Positions 48,040 to 55,300 of a stretch of DNA of 64,000 nucleotides are shown here, piece after piece. Both the position numbers and the translations under genes were made by a program. Numbering within the stretch: the stretch's first letter is position 1; every line of letters starts with the position of its first letter. Source of the DNA: a virus; the IMG/VR virus record IMGVR_UViG_3300028392_000045, positions 33,265-97,264 of that record; one strand, 5' to 3'. The notes below the pieces were generated by a model. That model saw only the letters and a list, made by a program, of their open reading frames with translations, had not been told where the DNA came from and made no database searches.

Positions 48040-48209
48040 ATCTACATTATGTACCATTCTTCTATGGATCAATAATTACAAGAACTGATTTTATAAGATT
48101 TCAATTGGATGGTGAGTATCGCATTGAACACTTTATCAAAACGTCAACTTACCTGGATGCAGCTATATTTGAGGAGGTAGACGATAGTGCTTTTTTGATT
48201 TTAGTATAA
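48030..48209 (+). CDS. Micro-gene array member 12
   Basis: 59 residues, longer than most: MELNLHYVPF start, acidic insert (FEEVDDSA), end FLILV. TAA stop. Confidence 0.5.
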   Translation: MELNLHYVPFFYGSIITRTDFIRFQLDGEYRIEHFIKTSTYLDAAIFEEVDDSAFLILV

Positions 48210-48219
48210 CTGAAAAATT

Positions 48220-48366
48220 ATGCAAGTAATCTTAATCAGACCAAGTTATCATCCTTGTAATTATTTAATGCCTTATTATGTTAGAAATGCGTCATCAATT
48301 GACTTAACTTTACTATGTTACTTACGCATTCCTAGTCATGGTAATATCATCACACAAATACATTAA
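48220..48366 (+). CDS. Micro-gene array member 13
   Basis: 48 residues: MQVILIRPSY start, end NIITQIH. Separated from neighbours by 10 bp and 1 bp, so not overlapping. Confidence 0.45.
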   Translation: MQVILIRPSYHPCNYLMPYYVRNASSIDLTLLCYLRIPSHGNIITQIH

Positions 48367-48367
48367 T

Positions 48368-48511
48368 ATGCATTTAGAATACTTTTACAATAGTATAGGC
48401 TATTATGATAATGAGGTAAACATAAATTTAGAACTTCTTCCTAACTGTAGTCCAATAGAAAAAGCTCTTACATCAATTTTATGGGATGCAAAATTAATTA
48501 TAGCTATATGA
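48368..48511 (+). CDS. Micro-gene array member 14
   Basis: 47 residues: MHLEYFYNSI start, end AKLIIAI. ATGA overlap downstream. Confidence 0.5.
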   Translation: MHLEYFYNSIGYYDNEVNINLELLPNCSPIEKALTSILWDAKLIIAI

Positions 48512-48639
48512 ACATAAAAACATACTTAACTAATCGTACAAAGCATTATAAAATGAGTTTTGACTCTGATATTGCTAGAGGTATATATAATGCAAAAAGA
48601 AGTAATAGGTTTCACTCAACTTTTCTAATATGTTTATAG
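48508..48639 (+). CDS. Micro-gene array member 15
   Basis: 43 residues: MNIKTYLTNR start, basic, end STFLICL. TAG stop, 10 bp inside the next unit. Confidence 0.5.
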   Translation: MNIKTYLTNRTKHYKMSFDSDIARGIYNAKRSNRFHSTFLICL

Positions 48640-48740
48640 TAAATAAATATGGATGCGGAGAGTTTTGGTATAAACAGACACTATTTCTGTATTATGACCA
48701 TTTAGATGAAATATATTACGGATTAAAACTAATAGAATGA
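48630..48740 (+). CDS. Micro-gene array member 16, short
   Basis: 36 residues: MFIVNKYGCG start, end GLKLIE. ATGA overlap downstream. Confidence 0.45.
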   Translation: MFIVNKYGCGEFWYKQTLFLYYDHLDEIYYGLKLIE

Positions 48741-48874
48741 AACTATATACTTACAATCCAAGTATTACACACTGCCATCATAATAGACACAGCTTCTTTA
48801 ATCAGTCAAATACATTTTTTATTAGAGTATTTGGTATTAGTGAAGACTTTACTAACACAATAATTATAATATGA
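48737..48874 (+). CDS. Micro-gene array member 17
   Basis: 45 residues: MKLYTYNPSI start, His-rich middle, end TNTIIII. Shares MKLY with the next unit. Confidence 0.55.
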   Translation: MKLYTYNPSITHCHHNRHSFFNQSNTFFIRVFGISEDFTNTIIII

Positions 48875-49005
48875 AACTATACTCTTATTATAGGTTTTCT
48901 TTTTATAACAGTTACCAGCGCCAATGTAAAAATATAGTAAAAGATGATTATATTCTTATTGATTCTATTGATCCAGATGCTAGTACACTATTAATACTAA
49001 TCTAA
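48871..49005 (+). CDS. Micro-gene array member 18
   Basis: 44 residues: MKLYSYYRFS start, end STLLILI. TAATG coupling to the next unit. Confidence 0.55.
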   Translation: MKLYSYYRFSFYNSYQRQCKNIVKDDYILIDSIDPDASTLLILI

Positions 49006-49142
49006 TGAAGTTAAAATTATTACAATCAGGTGTAGGATACCATCAAAAGAATATCCATATAATAAATTCTACTGCCTTCTTAGGGATTTTTCATATCTCA
49101 AATAATGTATATTTAAATAACTCAATGTTAGCATGGATCTAA
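49005..49142 (+). CDS. Micro-gene array member 19
   Basis: 45 residues: MKLKLLQSGV start, end NSMLAWI. The next start lies 10 bp inside. Confidence 0.5.
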   Translation: MKLKLLQSGVGYHQKNIHIINSTAFLGIFHISNNVYLNNSMLAWI

Positions 49143-49276
49143 AAGCTATTACAGTAGGAAATGGATATACCGATTATCTAGTCCATTACCAATTTAATTC
49201 AGTGATGAGATATCCTACCAAATTCACTATCAAATTCACAAATAAAATACTTAATAATCTAATTTGTATCCAATGA
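49133..49276 (+). CDS. Micro-gene array member 20
   Basis: 47 residues: MDLKAITVGN start, similar to the previous unit in Gly-Tyr position, end NNLICIQ. ATGA overlap. Confidence 0.5.
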   Translation: MDLKAITVGNGYTDYLVHYQFNSVMRYPTKFTIKFTNKILNNLICIQ

Positions 49277-49431
49277 TGATAATAGCTAAATATACTCTGC
49301 ACCATTTTGATTTAAGTCAACATCACAGCAATCTTAATGATAATAGATTTTGTCCTATTCATCCATTAGATATTGATGGAAGTATTAGTGTAATGACAAA
49401 AAGATTAAGCAACAAAATAATTCTAGCATGA
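49273..49431 (+). CDS. Micro-gene array member 21
   Basis: 52 residues: MMIIAKYTLH start, His-rich, end NKIILA. ATGA overlaps. Confidence 0.5.
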   Translation: MMIIAKYTLHHFDLSQHHSNLNDNRFCPIHPLDIDGSISVMTKRLSNKIILA

Positions 49432-49562
49432 GTATAGATATATTTAGAGCTAGACATTGTTTTGGCAGTTTAATGCTAAGTACAATAACTCACAATTATA
49501 TTTATCCATCTGTTAATTATGGAAGTTATTCTTACAGAGCAAATCTAATAATAAATATATGA
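49428..49562 (+). CDS. Micro-gene array member 22
   Basis: 44 residues: MSIDIFRARH start, end ANLIINI. ATGA overlaps. Confidence 0.5.
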   Translation: MSIDIFRARHCFGSLMLSTITHNYIYPSVNYGSYSYRANLIINI

Positions 49563-49681
49563 AAATAAATCTAGTGTTATTAGCACGACCAAAGCTTTAT
49601 AGACCTGTAGCTTTTCAAAATTATAAAGCTTATTTACCTTTAGAAAATAAAGAATTTAATTTGCAAATTTGTATACAATGA
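49559..49681 (+). CDS. Micro-gene array member 23
   Basis: 40 residues: MKINLVLLAR start, end LQICIQ, like member 20. ATGA overlaps. Confidence 0.5.
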   Translation: MKINLVLLARPKLYRPVAFQNYKAYLPLENKEFNLQICIQ

Positions 49682-49803
49682 GAATACATCCATCAAAATT
49701 CAATAATCATTATTTCTCTAGGAGAAATTATAAATCAGAACCTAATAAATGTTTGTTGTATATAGGCTATTTACTTTATGGAACTGTAATAATAGAAATA
49801 TGA
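49678..49803 (+). CDS. Micro-gene array member 24
   Basis: 41 residues: MRIHPSKFNN start, end TVIIEI. ATGA overlaps. Confidence 0.5.
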   Translation: MRIHPSKFNNHYFSRRNYKSEPNKCLLYIGYLLYGTVIIEI

Positions 49804-49937
49804 TTTTATTTAGAAATGATTTTCATACTTATTATTCTTTACACATATCTCATATTTGGATTGAATATCCTAATTGTAGTTGGCTTCTTGTAGATAGTCC
49901 AGCAAAAACTAAAACATCTAATTTAATATTGTTATGA
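49800..49937 (+). CDS. Micro-gene array member 25
   Basis: 45 residues: MILFRNDFHT start, end SNLILL. A longer start at 49749 lies within the previous unit and is unlikely. ATGA overlaps. Confidence 0.5.
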   Translation: MILFRNDFHTYYSLHISHIWIEYPNCSWLLVDSPAKTKTSNLILL

Positions 49938-50065
49938 TGCTAAGAGTTAAAAAGATGCCTACTAATTTTATAAATAGACAACACTTTTATAAAGAGTCAT
50001 GGTGGACATTAGGGCAAATAAATCATCTGAATAGCCATTCCAATACAAAAATAATTTTGATATGA
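49934..50065 (+). CDS. Micro-gene array member 26
   Basis: 43 residues: MMLRVKKMPT start (double ATG), end TKIILI. ATGA overlaps. Confidence 0.5.
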   Translation: MMLRVKKMPTNFINRQHFYKESWWTLGQINHLNSHSNTKIILI

Positions 50066-50193
50066 AAATTAAAAGAGGAAGGTTTCTAAGTGCTTATTTT
50101 ATGCATGTATCAAATTTTTCAAATATTCCTAATTTAGATATTAATTTAAAAGTAAGCTATTTTTCACATACTTGTAAACTTAAATTAATATAA
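50062..50193 (+). CDS. Micro-gene array member 27
   Basis: 43 residues: MKIKRGRFLS start, end CKLKLI. TAATG coupling. Confidence 0.5.
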   Translation: MKIKRGRFLSAYFMHVSNFSNIPNLDINLKVSYFSHTCKLKLI

Positions 50194-50324
50194 TGGAATT
50201 AGATTGCAGATATTTTGGGGCTTCTCATTATAAAATTGATCCTGCTGCTCATAAAACTAATACTGGAATTTATTATATATCTGGTAAACCTAATGGACTT
50301 ACAAAAAATTTAATATGGATATGA
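50193..50324 (+). CDS. Micro-gene array member 28
   Basis: 43 residues: MELDCRYFGA start, end KNLIWI. Its stop overlaps the HNH gene start (ATGA). Confidence 0.5.
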   Translation: MELDCRYFGASHYKIDPAAHKTNTGIYYISGKPNGLTKNLIWI

Positions 50325-50572
50325 ATGATCGGTACAGAGCTAGGAAGCATAAAGTAAGATATGAGAAAATAGATAAAAATCTTGTGTACGACAGGGATGG
50401 ATGGAAATGCTATATCTGTGGTATTTTCATCTCTCCTAGTCCTGGCTATGACTTACCTTACAATGCTACCTTAGATCATGTAATACCTATGTCTAAAGGA
50501 GGAGACCATACTTATGATAATGTTAGAGCTTGCTGCTATTCCTGTAATCAGAAAAAAGATGACTCATTGTGA
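50321..50572 (+). CDS. HNH endonuclease inserted in the array
   Basis: 83 residues from MNDRYRARKH; a start two codons upstream is possible, but this one keeps the ATGA overlap. Zinc-binding Cys pairs (KCYIC and CYSCN) flank the HNH core ATLDHVIPMSKGGDHTYDN. A compact nuclease of this kind is often a homing or mobile gene. It has replaced or joined an array unit with both overlaps intact. Confidence 0.85.
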   Translation: MNDRYRARKHKVRYEKIDKNLVYDRDGWKCYICGIFISPSPGYDLPYNATLDHVIPMSKGGDHTYDNVRACCYSCNQKKDDSL

Positions 50573-50712
50573 ATCTAAAAGACTTTACTCAAAGCTACCT
50601 ATGTTATTACTATGATCAAGAATATGTTTGGAGTAATAATGGTTTTAGCTGTTATAAAACAGAAATTTTAAATATCTCAAGGGCAGATGGCTACTTAATA
50701 ATAGAAATATGA
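50569..50712 (+). CDS. Micro-gene array member 29 with GTG start
   Basis: 47 residues. GTG overlaps the HNH stop (GTGA): MNLKDFTQSY start, end GYLIIEI. The rare start suggests that a preserved overlap matters more than the codon. Confidence 0.5.
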   Translation: MNLKDFTQSYLCYYYDQEYVWSNNGFSCYKTEILNISRADGYLIIEI

Positions 50713-50831
50713 ATTTAAGAACACAATATAAATATGCAAATTTCCTTTCCTTATGTGATGTAACTGAATTTTGGAGAGCTGGAATGTATTTTGGATATAG
50801 GAATAAAACTAATTTAATAATACTATTATGA
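50709..50831 (+). CDS. Micro-gene array member 30
   Basis: 40 residues: MNLRTQYKYA start, end TNLIILL. ATGA overlaps. Confidence 0.5.
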   Translation: MNLRTQYKYANFLSLCDVTEFWRAGMYFGYRNKTNLIILL

Positions 50832-50962
50832 AAATAACTTATCATGTATTTGATTCTAGCTTTGAAGATACATACAGATATATTCGTGCTAATATAAATA
50901 ATAGCTTAGAACAATCTCCTTTAGTTTACCTAACTGATACTAGTCATTTAATTTTAATCTAA
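50828..50962 (+). CDS. Micro-gene array member 31
   Basis: 44 residues: MKITYHVFDS start, end SHLILI. TAATG coupling. Confidence 0.5.
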   Translation: MKITYHVFDSSFEDTYRYIRANINNSLEQSPLVYLTDTSHLILI

Positions 50963-51153
50963 TGCACTTAACTGTATATTACACAACACCTTGGTTTTCT
51001 ATAAAAATACAACGGCCTTTAATTAAATCCATATTTACTAGTATGAACATAAATATGTATAATCATCTGATTACTCATAATAGCATAAAAGACAATACTA
51101 AATTATTAAAACTTGAATTATGCCATTACTATGAAATTAAATATATACAATAA
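50962..51153 (+). CDS. Micro-gene array member 32, run-on end
   Basis: 63 residues: MHLTVYYTTP start. The family-like end (TKLLKLEL) is followed by 10 residues overlapping the next unit by 23 bp. Confidence 0.45.
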   Translation: MHLTVYYTTPWFSIKIQRPLIKSIFTSMNINMYNHLITHNSIKDNTKLLKLELCHYYEIKYIQ

Positions 51154-51262
51154 TTTTACTGGATACTTTAGTTCTGAAGTATTAAGAAATAATGCAGTTT
51201 ATTACACGTATTATGTATCTGAAAAAGCAACATCACTTAATAAAAATTTAATACTAATATGA
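51131..51262 (+). CDS. Micro-gene array member 33
   Basis: 43 residues: MKLNIYNNFT start, Tyr-rich, end KNLILI. ATGA overlap. Confidence 0.55.
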   Translation: MKLNIYNNFTGYFSSEVLRNNAVYYTYYVSEKATSLNKNLILI

Positions 51263-51384
51263 AACTAGTAAACTATCATGATTATCAAGCATACATTTTT
51301 AGACATATCCCATCAAATAGCTTAAGTAAATGTGATATTGTAAAACATTGTAAAGTACATAAAAATTTACTTTTCTTTATCTAA
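51259..51384 (+). CDS. Micro-gene array member 34, last of the early arm
   Basis: 41 residues: MKLVNYHDYQ start, end NLLFFI. Its last 18 bp overlap, on the other strand, the vestigial tail at 51367-51435, marking the convergent boundary of the two arms. Confidence 0.5.
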   Translation: MKLVNYHDYQAYIFRHIPSNSLSKCDIVKHCKVHKNLLFFI

Positions 51385-51435
51385 ATACAAATCTTGAAGT
51401 GTATATAAGGGGCGTAACTGCTTGACTTGACTCAT
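51367..51435 (-). pseudogene. Second copy of the C-terminal tail of the giant virion protein
   Basis: 22 codons starting at an ATG that overlaps the GIY-YIG stop (ATGA): MSQVKQLRPLYTLQDLYLD followed by Lys-Glu-Lys and TAA. The tail of the 2295-residue protein ends QLSPLYNLEDLYVD, Lys-Asn-Lys; 13 of the last 20 residues are identical. It is probably the original 3' end of that gene, separated by the homing endonuclease insertion. Confidence 0.7.
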
Positions 51436-52349
51436 GTTCGTATATATTTGAGAGTCAATCCAATTCCAGCACTTCCTTTATTTAAACCTTCAGGATATTT
51501 AGTACCTAATAAATTAATCCAATAGTCTTCTTTATTTTTTAATTCATGGGCTTTACCTTTTTCTAATTCTTTTATAGATAACAAATTCATGTCTTTGCCT
51601 GTTAAGAATTCAGTTAATTTAGTATTATTTCTCTTTTTAAGCACAGTTTCTTTATGTGCTCCAAGTCTTGTAGATAATCGTCTTGTAGTTAATCCTACAT
51701 AAGGTATTACTTCATTATCATATACTAATTGATAGATAAACCCTTCTGATTCAGGATGTACACTTTTATTACTACATGCAGAACAACCTCTATTTTTTGA
51801 AAGAATATTACAAGGTTTAGTTTCAAAGCTAGTTTTACATTCTTTACATGTGACTTCTACTTTGCCTAATCTTCTAAAAGGATATTCTATTTCTCTAAAA
51901 TCATAAATGTCACCATTTCGCTCAATACTTTTTTCTACAAAAGAGTCAAATGATTTTCTTGTTATGTGGCCTGATATTAAACTTCCACATTTAGAACATC
52001 CTCTTCCTTCTAAATGATCTTTAGCTGTTTGCTCAAAGTCCCCATGATCTTTACAAGTTATTATCAATTTTTTCTTCCCTCCTACATACACAGATTTAGT
52101 ATAGTTATATCTACCTTTGTGTTTTTCTATTGCTCTATTTATCCAGTAAGATGTTTTATCTATTGCACATTCTATTGTAGGTTTAGATCTAGTTAAACTT
52201 TGAGCTTGAACTTCGAGTAATCCATAATGATCTTGTACTAAAATCTTATTTCTTTGCCTTTTAAATTCACCAATAATTGTTAATTGTGGATTTGCTTGTG
52301 CAACTCTTTTTGTAAAATTTTCTAGTATTAATTCAGTAATACGTGTCAT
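51432..52349 (-). CDS. GIY-YIG homing endonuclease with zinc-finger DNA-binding region
   Basis: 305 residues. Two repeated Cys modules lie at about residues 108-125 and 170-195 (ITCKDHGDFEQ with GCSKCG; VTCKECKTSFE with GCSACS), resembling the DNA-binding zinc repeats of phage endonucleases. The GIY-YIG core is near residue 206: FIYQLVYDNEVIPYVGLTTR with the later Arg and His, followed by NKEDYWINLLGT. It starts 17 bp after the stop of the giant virion gene and is followed by a copy of that gene's tail, so it inserted close to the 3' end. Confidence 0.85.
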   Translation of the reverse strand: MTRITELILENFTKRVAQANPQLTIIGEFKRQRNKILVQDHYGLLEVQAQSLTRSKPTIECAIDKTSYWINRAIEKHKGRYNYTKSVYVGGKKKLIITCKDHGDFEQTAKDHLEGRGCSKCGSLISGHITRKSFDSFVEKSIERNGDIYDFREIEYPFRRLGKVEVTCKECKTSFETKPCNILSKNRGCSACSNKSVHPESEGFIYQLVYDNEVIPYVGLTTRRLSTRLGAHKETVLKKRNNTKLTEFLTGKDMNLLSIKELEKGKAHELKNKEDYWINLLGTKYPEGLNKGSAGIGLTLKYIRT

Positions 52350-52365
52350 ATTAAATTAATTTTGT

Positions 52366-55300
52366 TTACTTATTTTTGTCTACATATAAATCTTCAAGAT
52401 TATATAAAGGGGAAAGTTGTTTGTGTTTCAGGAAGTTATTAGCTCCTTTAGGATCTTGGAATAGAGTATATCCTTTAATACCAGGAATAAGCTGTAATAG
52501 AAATTTCTCTCTTTTACTCAGCCCTTCATACTTACCTGACTCTATTAGCTCTCCTGAAAACAACTCCGTAAAGTTGGTAATTAACTCAAGATCTCTAGCA
52601 GGTACAATAGGATCTTTGATAGCATTAATTAATTCAGTAGGGTTATAGAAAGAAGATACTTCAAGTAAAGCTCTGTTACTTTGATAAGCTAGTAAATCCA
52701 TAAACAAATCATCCTCGTCATCATCTCCACTATTAAGAGCTAGAGCTATAACAGTAAATGCAGAAATCATCAATAATTCTAGCACTACTCTTTTTAGATT
52801 TTCTTTCTGATAATCCTCTAACTCATTCCAATTAGCTAATAGAGATTTTATTTGACTTATTTTTTCTTTAGGCATAAAGTATTTACCTACAAGACTTATA
52901 GCTGACTGATAGGCAAATGTACCAGCAGTTCTATACATGCCTTCAGTCATATCTTGTAAAGTAAAATCATAACCTTTAGTTTTTAATCTTCTTGACATAC
53001 CTTCAAAAAGCCAACCTCTATGTAAACCTACCATAGCAAATACAGAGTGCTGATAGATAGCTGCTTTGTCTTCTGGTGATAATGCTCCATCTACTTGTGA
53101 TGTAATAGTTTTAATCCTTGATGTAAGGTTATCTATTACAGACTGTGACATACTGTGAATAGCTGTACCATCAGCAGTATTAATCATAGAGTAAGCGGAT
53201 ACCATTTTATCGAAGTCTAATCCTGCTCTTTGTGCTTCTTTAGCAGTATAGAATTTACCTTCATGCATTCTAAAGTTATCAAGTACTGAAATCATTACAA
53301 TAGCTTTAGAGAAATAATCTCCAGCTTGATAACCATACATTAAAGTCTTATCTGGTTGATTACGCATCAATACATGCTTGTCTAGGTCATTAAATAGATT
53401 ACGCATATCTTCACCTAAACCAAAAAAACGCATTAGAGTGCTAATCCTATCTGTGGATCTATACTTCTCGTGTGAGTTAAGTATACTAGGTAGCATACTA
53501 AAGAATTCTTTATTAGCAAATGCAGAAGATTTTACTGTAGTATATTTTCCTATTAAAGATTCTATAGTAGCAAAGACCTTAGTACTAATTAAGTTAGAGG
53601 TCATAGTAATAAAGTTCAAACCTAAGTTTTTACTTCTTACCCAGCCACTTAATCTATCTACTAACTTAGATACGTTTACATCATTACCTAGAATTTCTAC
53701 AGTATAGTCGTCTCTTTCTTTACCTGAAATATGTACATCTAGGAAATTCTTTAATGCAGTATAAGACCAAGTAGACTCACCTGACTTCTGTTCTTTACCT
53801 ACTAGTCGTCTAGTTTTAGATAACTGTAGAATATTTTCAAAAGTAGATAGCTTCTTTGACTTCTCTATATAGTTAGTAGCCATCTGCTTGTAAGCTACCA
53901 TAGAAGAAAGTATATCAGAGCTAATTCTTGATGGATCTTTTAGCTTACTGATAAAACGTAAAGGAGCTTGTTCTAGTAGAGTACCATCATTTAACTTAAT
54001 CTCATTATTAAACTCTGTATCATCTTCCTTTCTAGTAATAGCTCCACCTACATTAGCTTTAAGTCTTTTATACAAATCAGGATCTTTATTAAACATAGCA
54101 TCTAACATACTTTCGTAGGTTTGAGGAGCTAGTCTAATATTAGCTTCAGGTAAAGTAAAGTCAATTTTTCTCTTTTCTTTTTTCAAGTATTCTAATACTT
54201 CTTGCTGTCTAGCAGTTAGTTTGGCATAATCCTTATTAGTATAGTCTATTGTAGTAAATTTTTCTTTACCTCGTTTTACTTCACTACCATCTGATGGAGA
54301 TACAAGCTCACCTTTAAAATATTTTATAGAACCATCTTCATTAGTTGCAGTATTTAAAGACCACCATAGACTAAATTGATTAGGACTAAGATGTATTTTT
54401 CTAAGGTTAATAATTTCTTGTGCATTATCAACTACTTTAGTATTATACTTATTCCAGTTATCAATTGCCCTATTATAACTTTTTAGTCTTTCTAATTCTT
54501 TTGCATAGAAAGTTCTAGTAGCAGCATCTAATCCAGGATCAGTCATAAGTAGTTTATAACTCTGAATTAATTTTTGTTCTTTAGCTCTTTCAGTAAAATC
54601 TTGAGAAAATCTATATTGAGTATTTAAATTTTGATAAAACTCTTTTTTATTTTGTTCCCATTGAGTATAGTGTAATCTATGTAACCAGTATCCAGTTTTC
54701 TTTCTTACAGTTCTTACTTTACCAGTTTTTTTGTCTTGTTCTACATAATTATGATATTCGTATACCCAGCTCATATCTTTACCAATAAAATCTTCTACAC
54801 CTGTCATAAAGCTATCAGCCCAAGCCATTGTAGTTCTTCTAATGGCATTATTCAAATCGAATACAAGCTTATGTACTATACGATTTAAAGTATCTGTATT
54901 ATTTCTAATAGGAGCAAACCAAGTCTCTAAGAAATTAGAATCTTTATAAAAGAACTTTAATCCTTTTTTCCAATCCCATCCTATTTTAGCTTGAATCTCT
55001 TCATCAGTTAAGTCAGGAAATTCTTTTCTAAGTCCATCACCAACTTCTCCTACTCCATCTTCATATACCAATTGAGCATAGGCTTGCTGTATTACATCAA
55101 ATCTATTCTTATGGTTAGTAATAAGTTTATCTAATACCATCTTTCTAGCTGAACCTATAATACTATCTTGACCTATAATAGATTTTAACTCTTCTAAGAA
55201 TGGTCTATAATAACCAATAAAAGCTGCTAATTGAGTGACTAAATCATTATTAGTTATTGCAGTACTATTTCTATCTCCTAAATACATACCATGACTAGAT

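Larger units (their letters stand above)
46081..51384 (+). repeat. Tandem array of about 34 overlapping micro-genes
   Basis: Units of about 110-180 bp, most often 132-144 bp, follow each other without gaps. The junction has the consensus TTTAATAATAnnnATATGA, encoding Leu-Ile-Ile-x-Ile-stop and the next start, often followed by AAAnTA (Met-Lys-Leu/Ile). The interior differs in every unit. A few unrelated genes (47156, 47494, the HNH gene at 50321) are inserted. Whether the junction is kept as peptide, as translation signal or as recombination site is not decided by the sequence. Confidence 0.7.

Noticed and set aside
46492-48639. Use of a recoded TAG (as in some crAss-like phages).
   Set aside because: TAG ends several genes exactly at overlaps with the next start (39503, 40101, 45076, 48639) as well as portal and the 24562 hydrolase, and long core genes contain no in-frame TAG. 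The standard stop meaning fits.
46081-51384. CRISPR array or satellite repeat, because of regular spacing.
   Set aside because: The constant part is about 20 bp and degenerate, units are 110-180 bp and each encodes an open frame. No identical repeats or 30-bp spacers.
46081-51384. Diversity-generating retroelement explaining the variable middles.
   Set aside because: No reverse transcriptase gene, template repeat or adenine-specific substitution pattern is visible in the window.
51436-52365. Group I intron carrying the GIY-YIG gene, with the distal tail as second exon.
   Set aside because: The giant gene already has its own complete tail and stop before the endonuclease, and the distal tail is a diverged duplicate. 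No clear intron core was seen, though covariance search was not possible.
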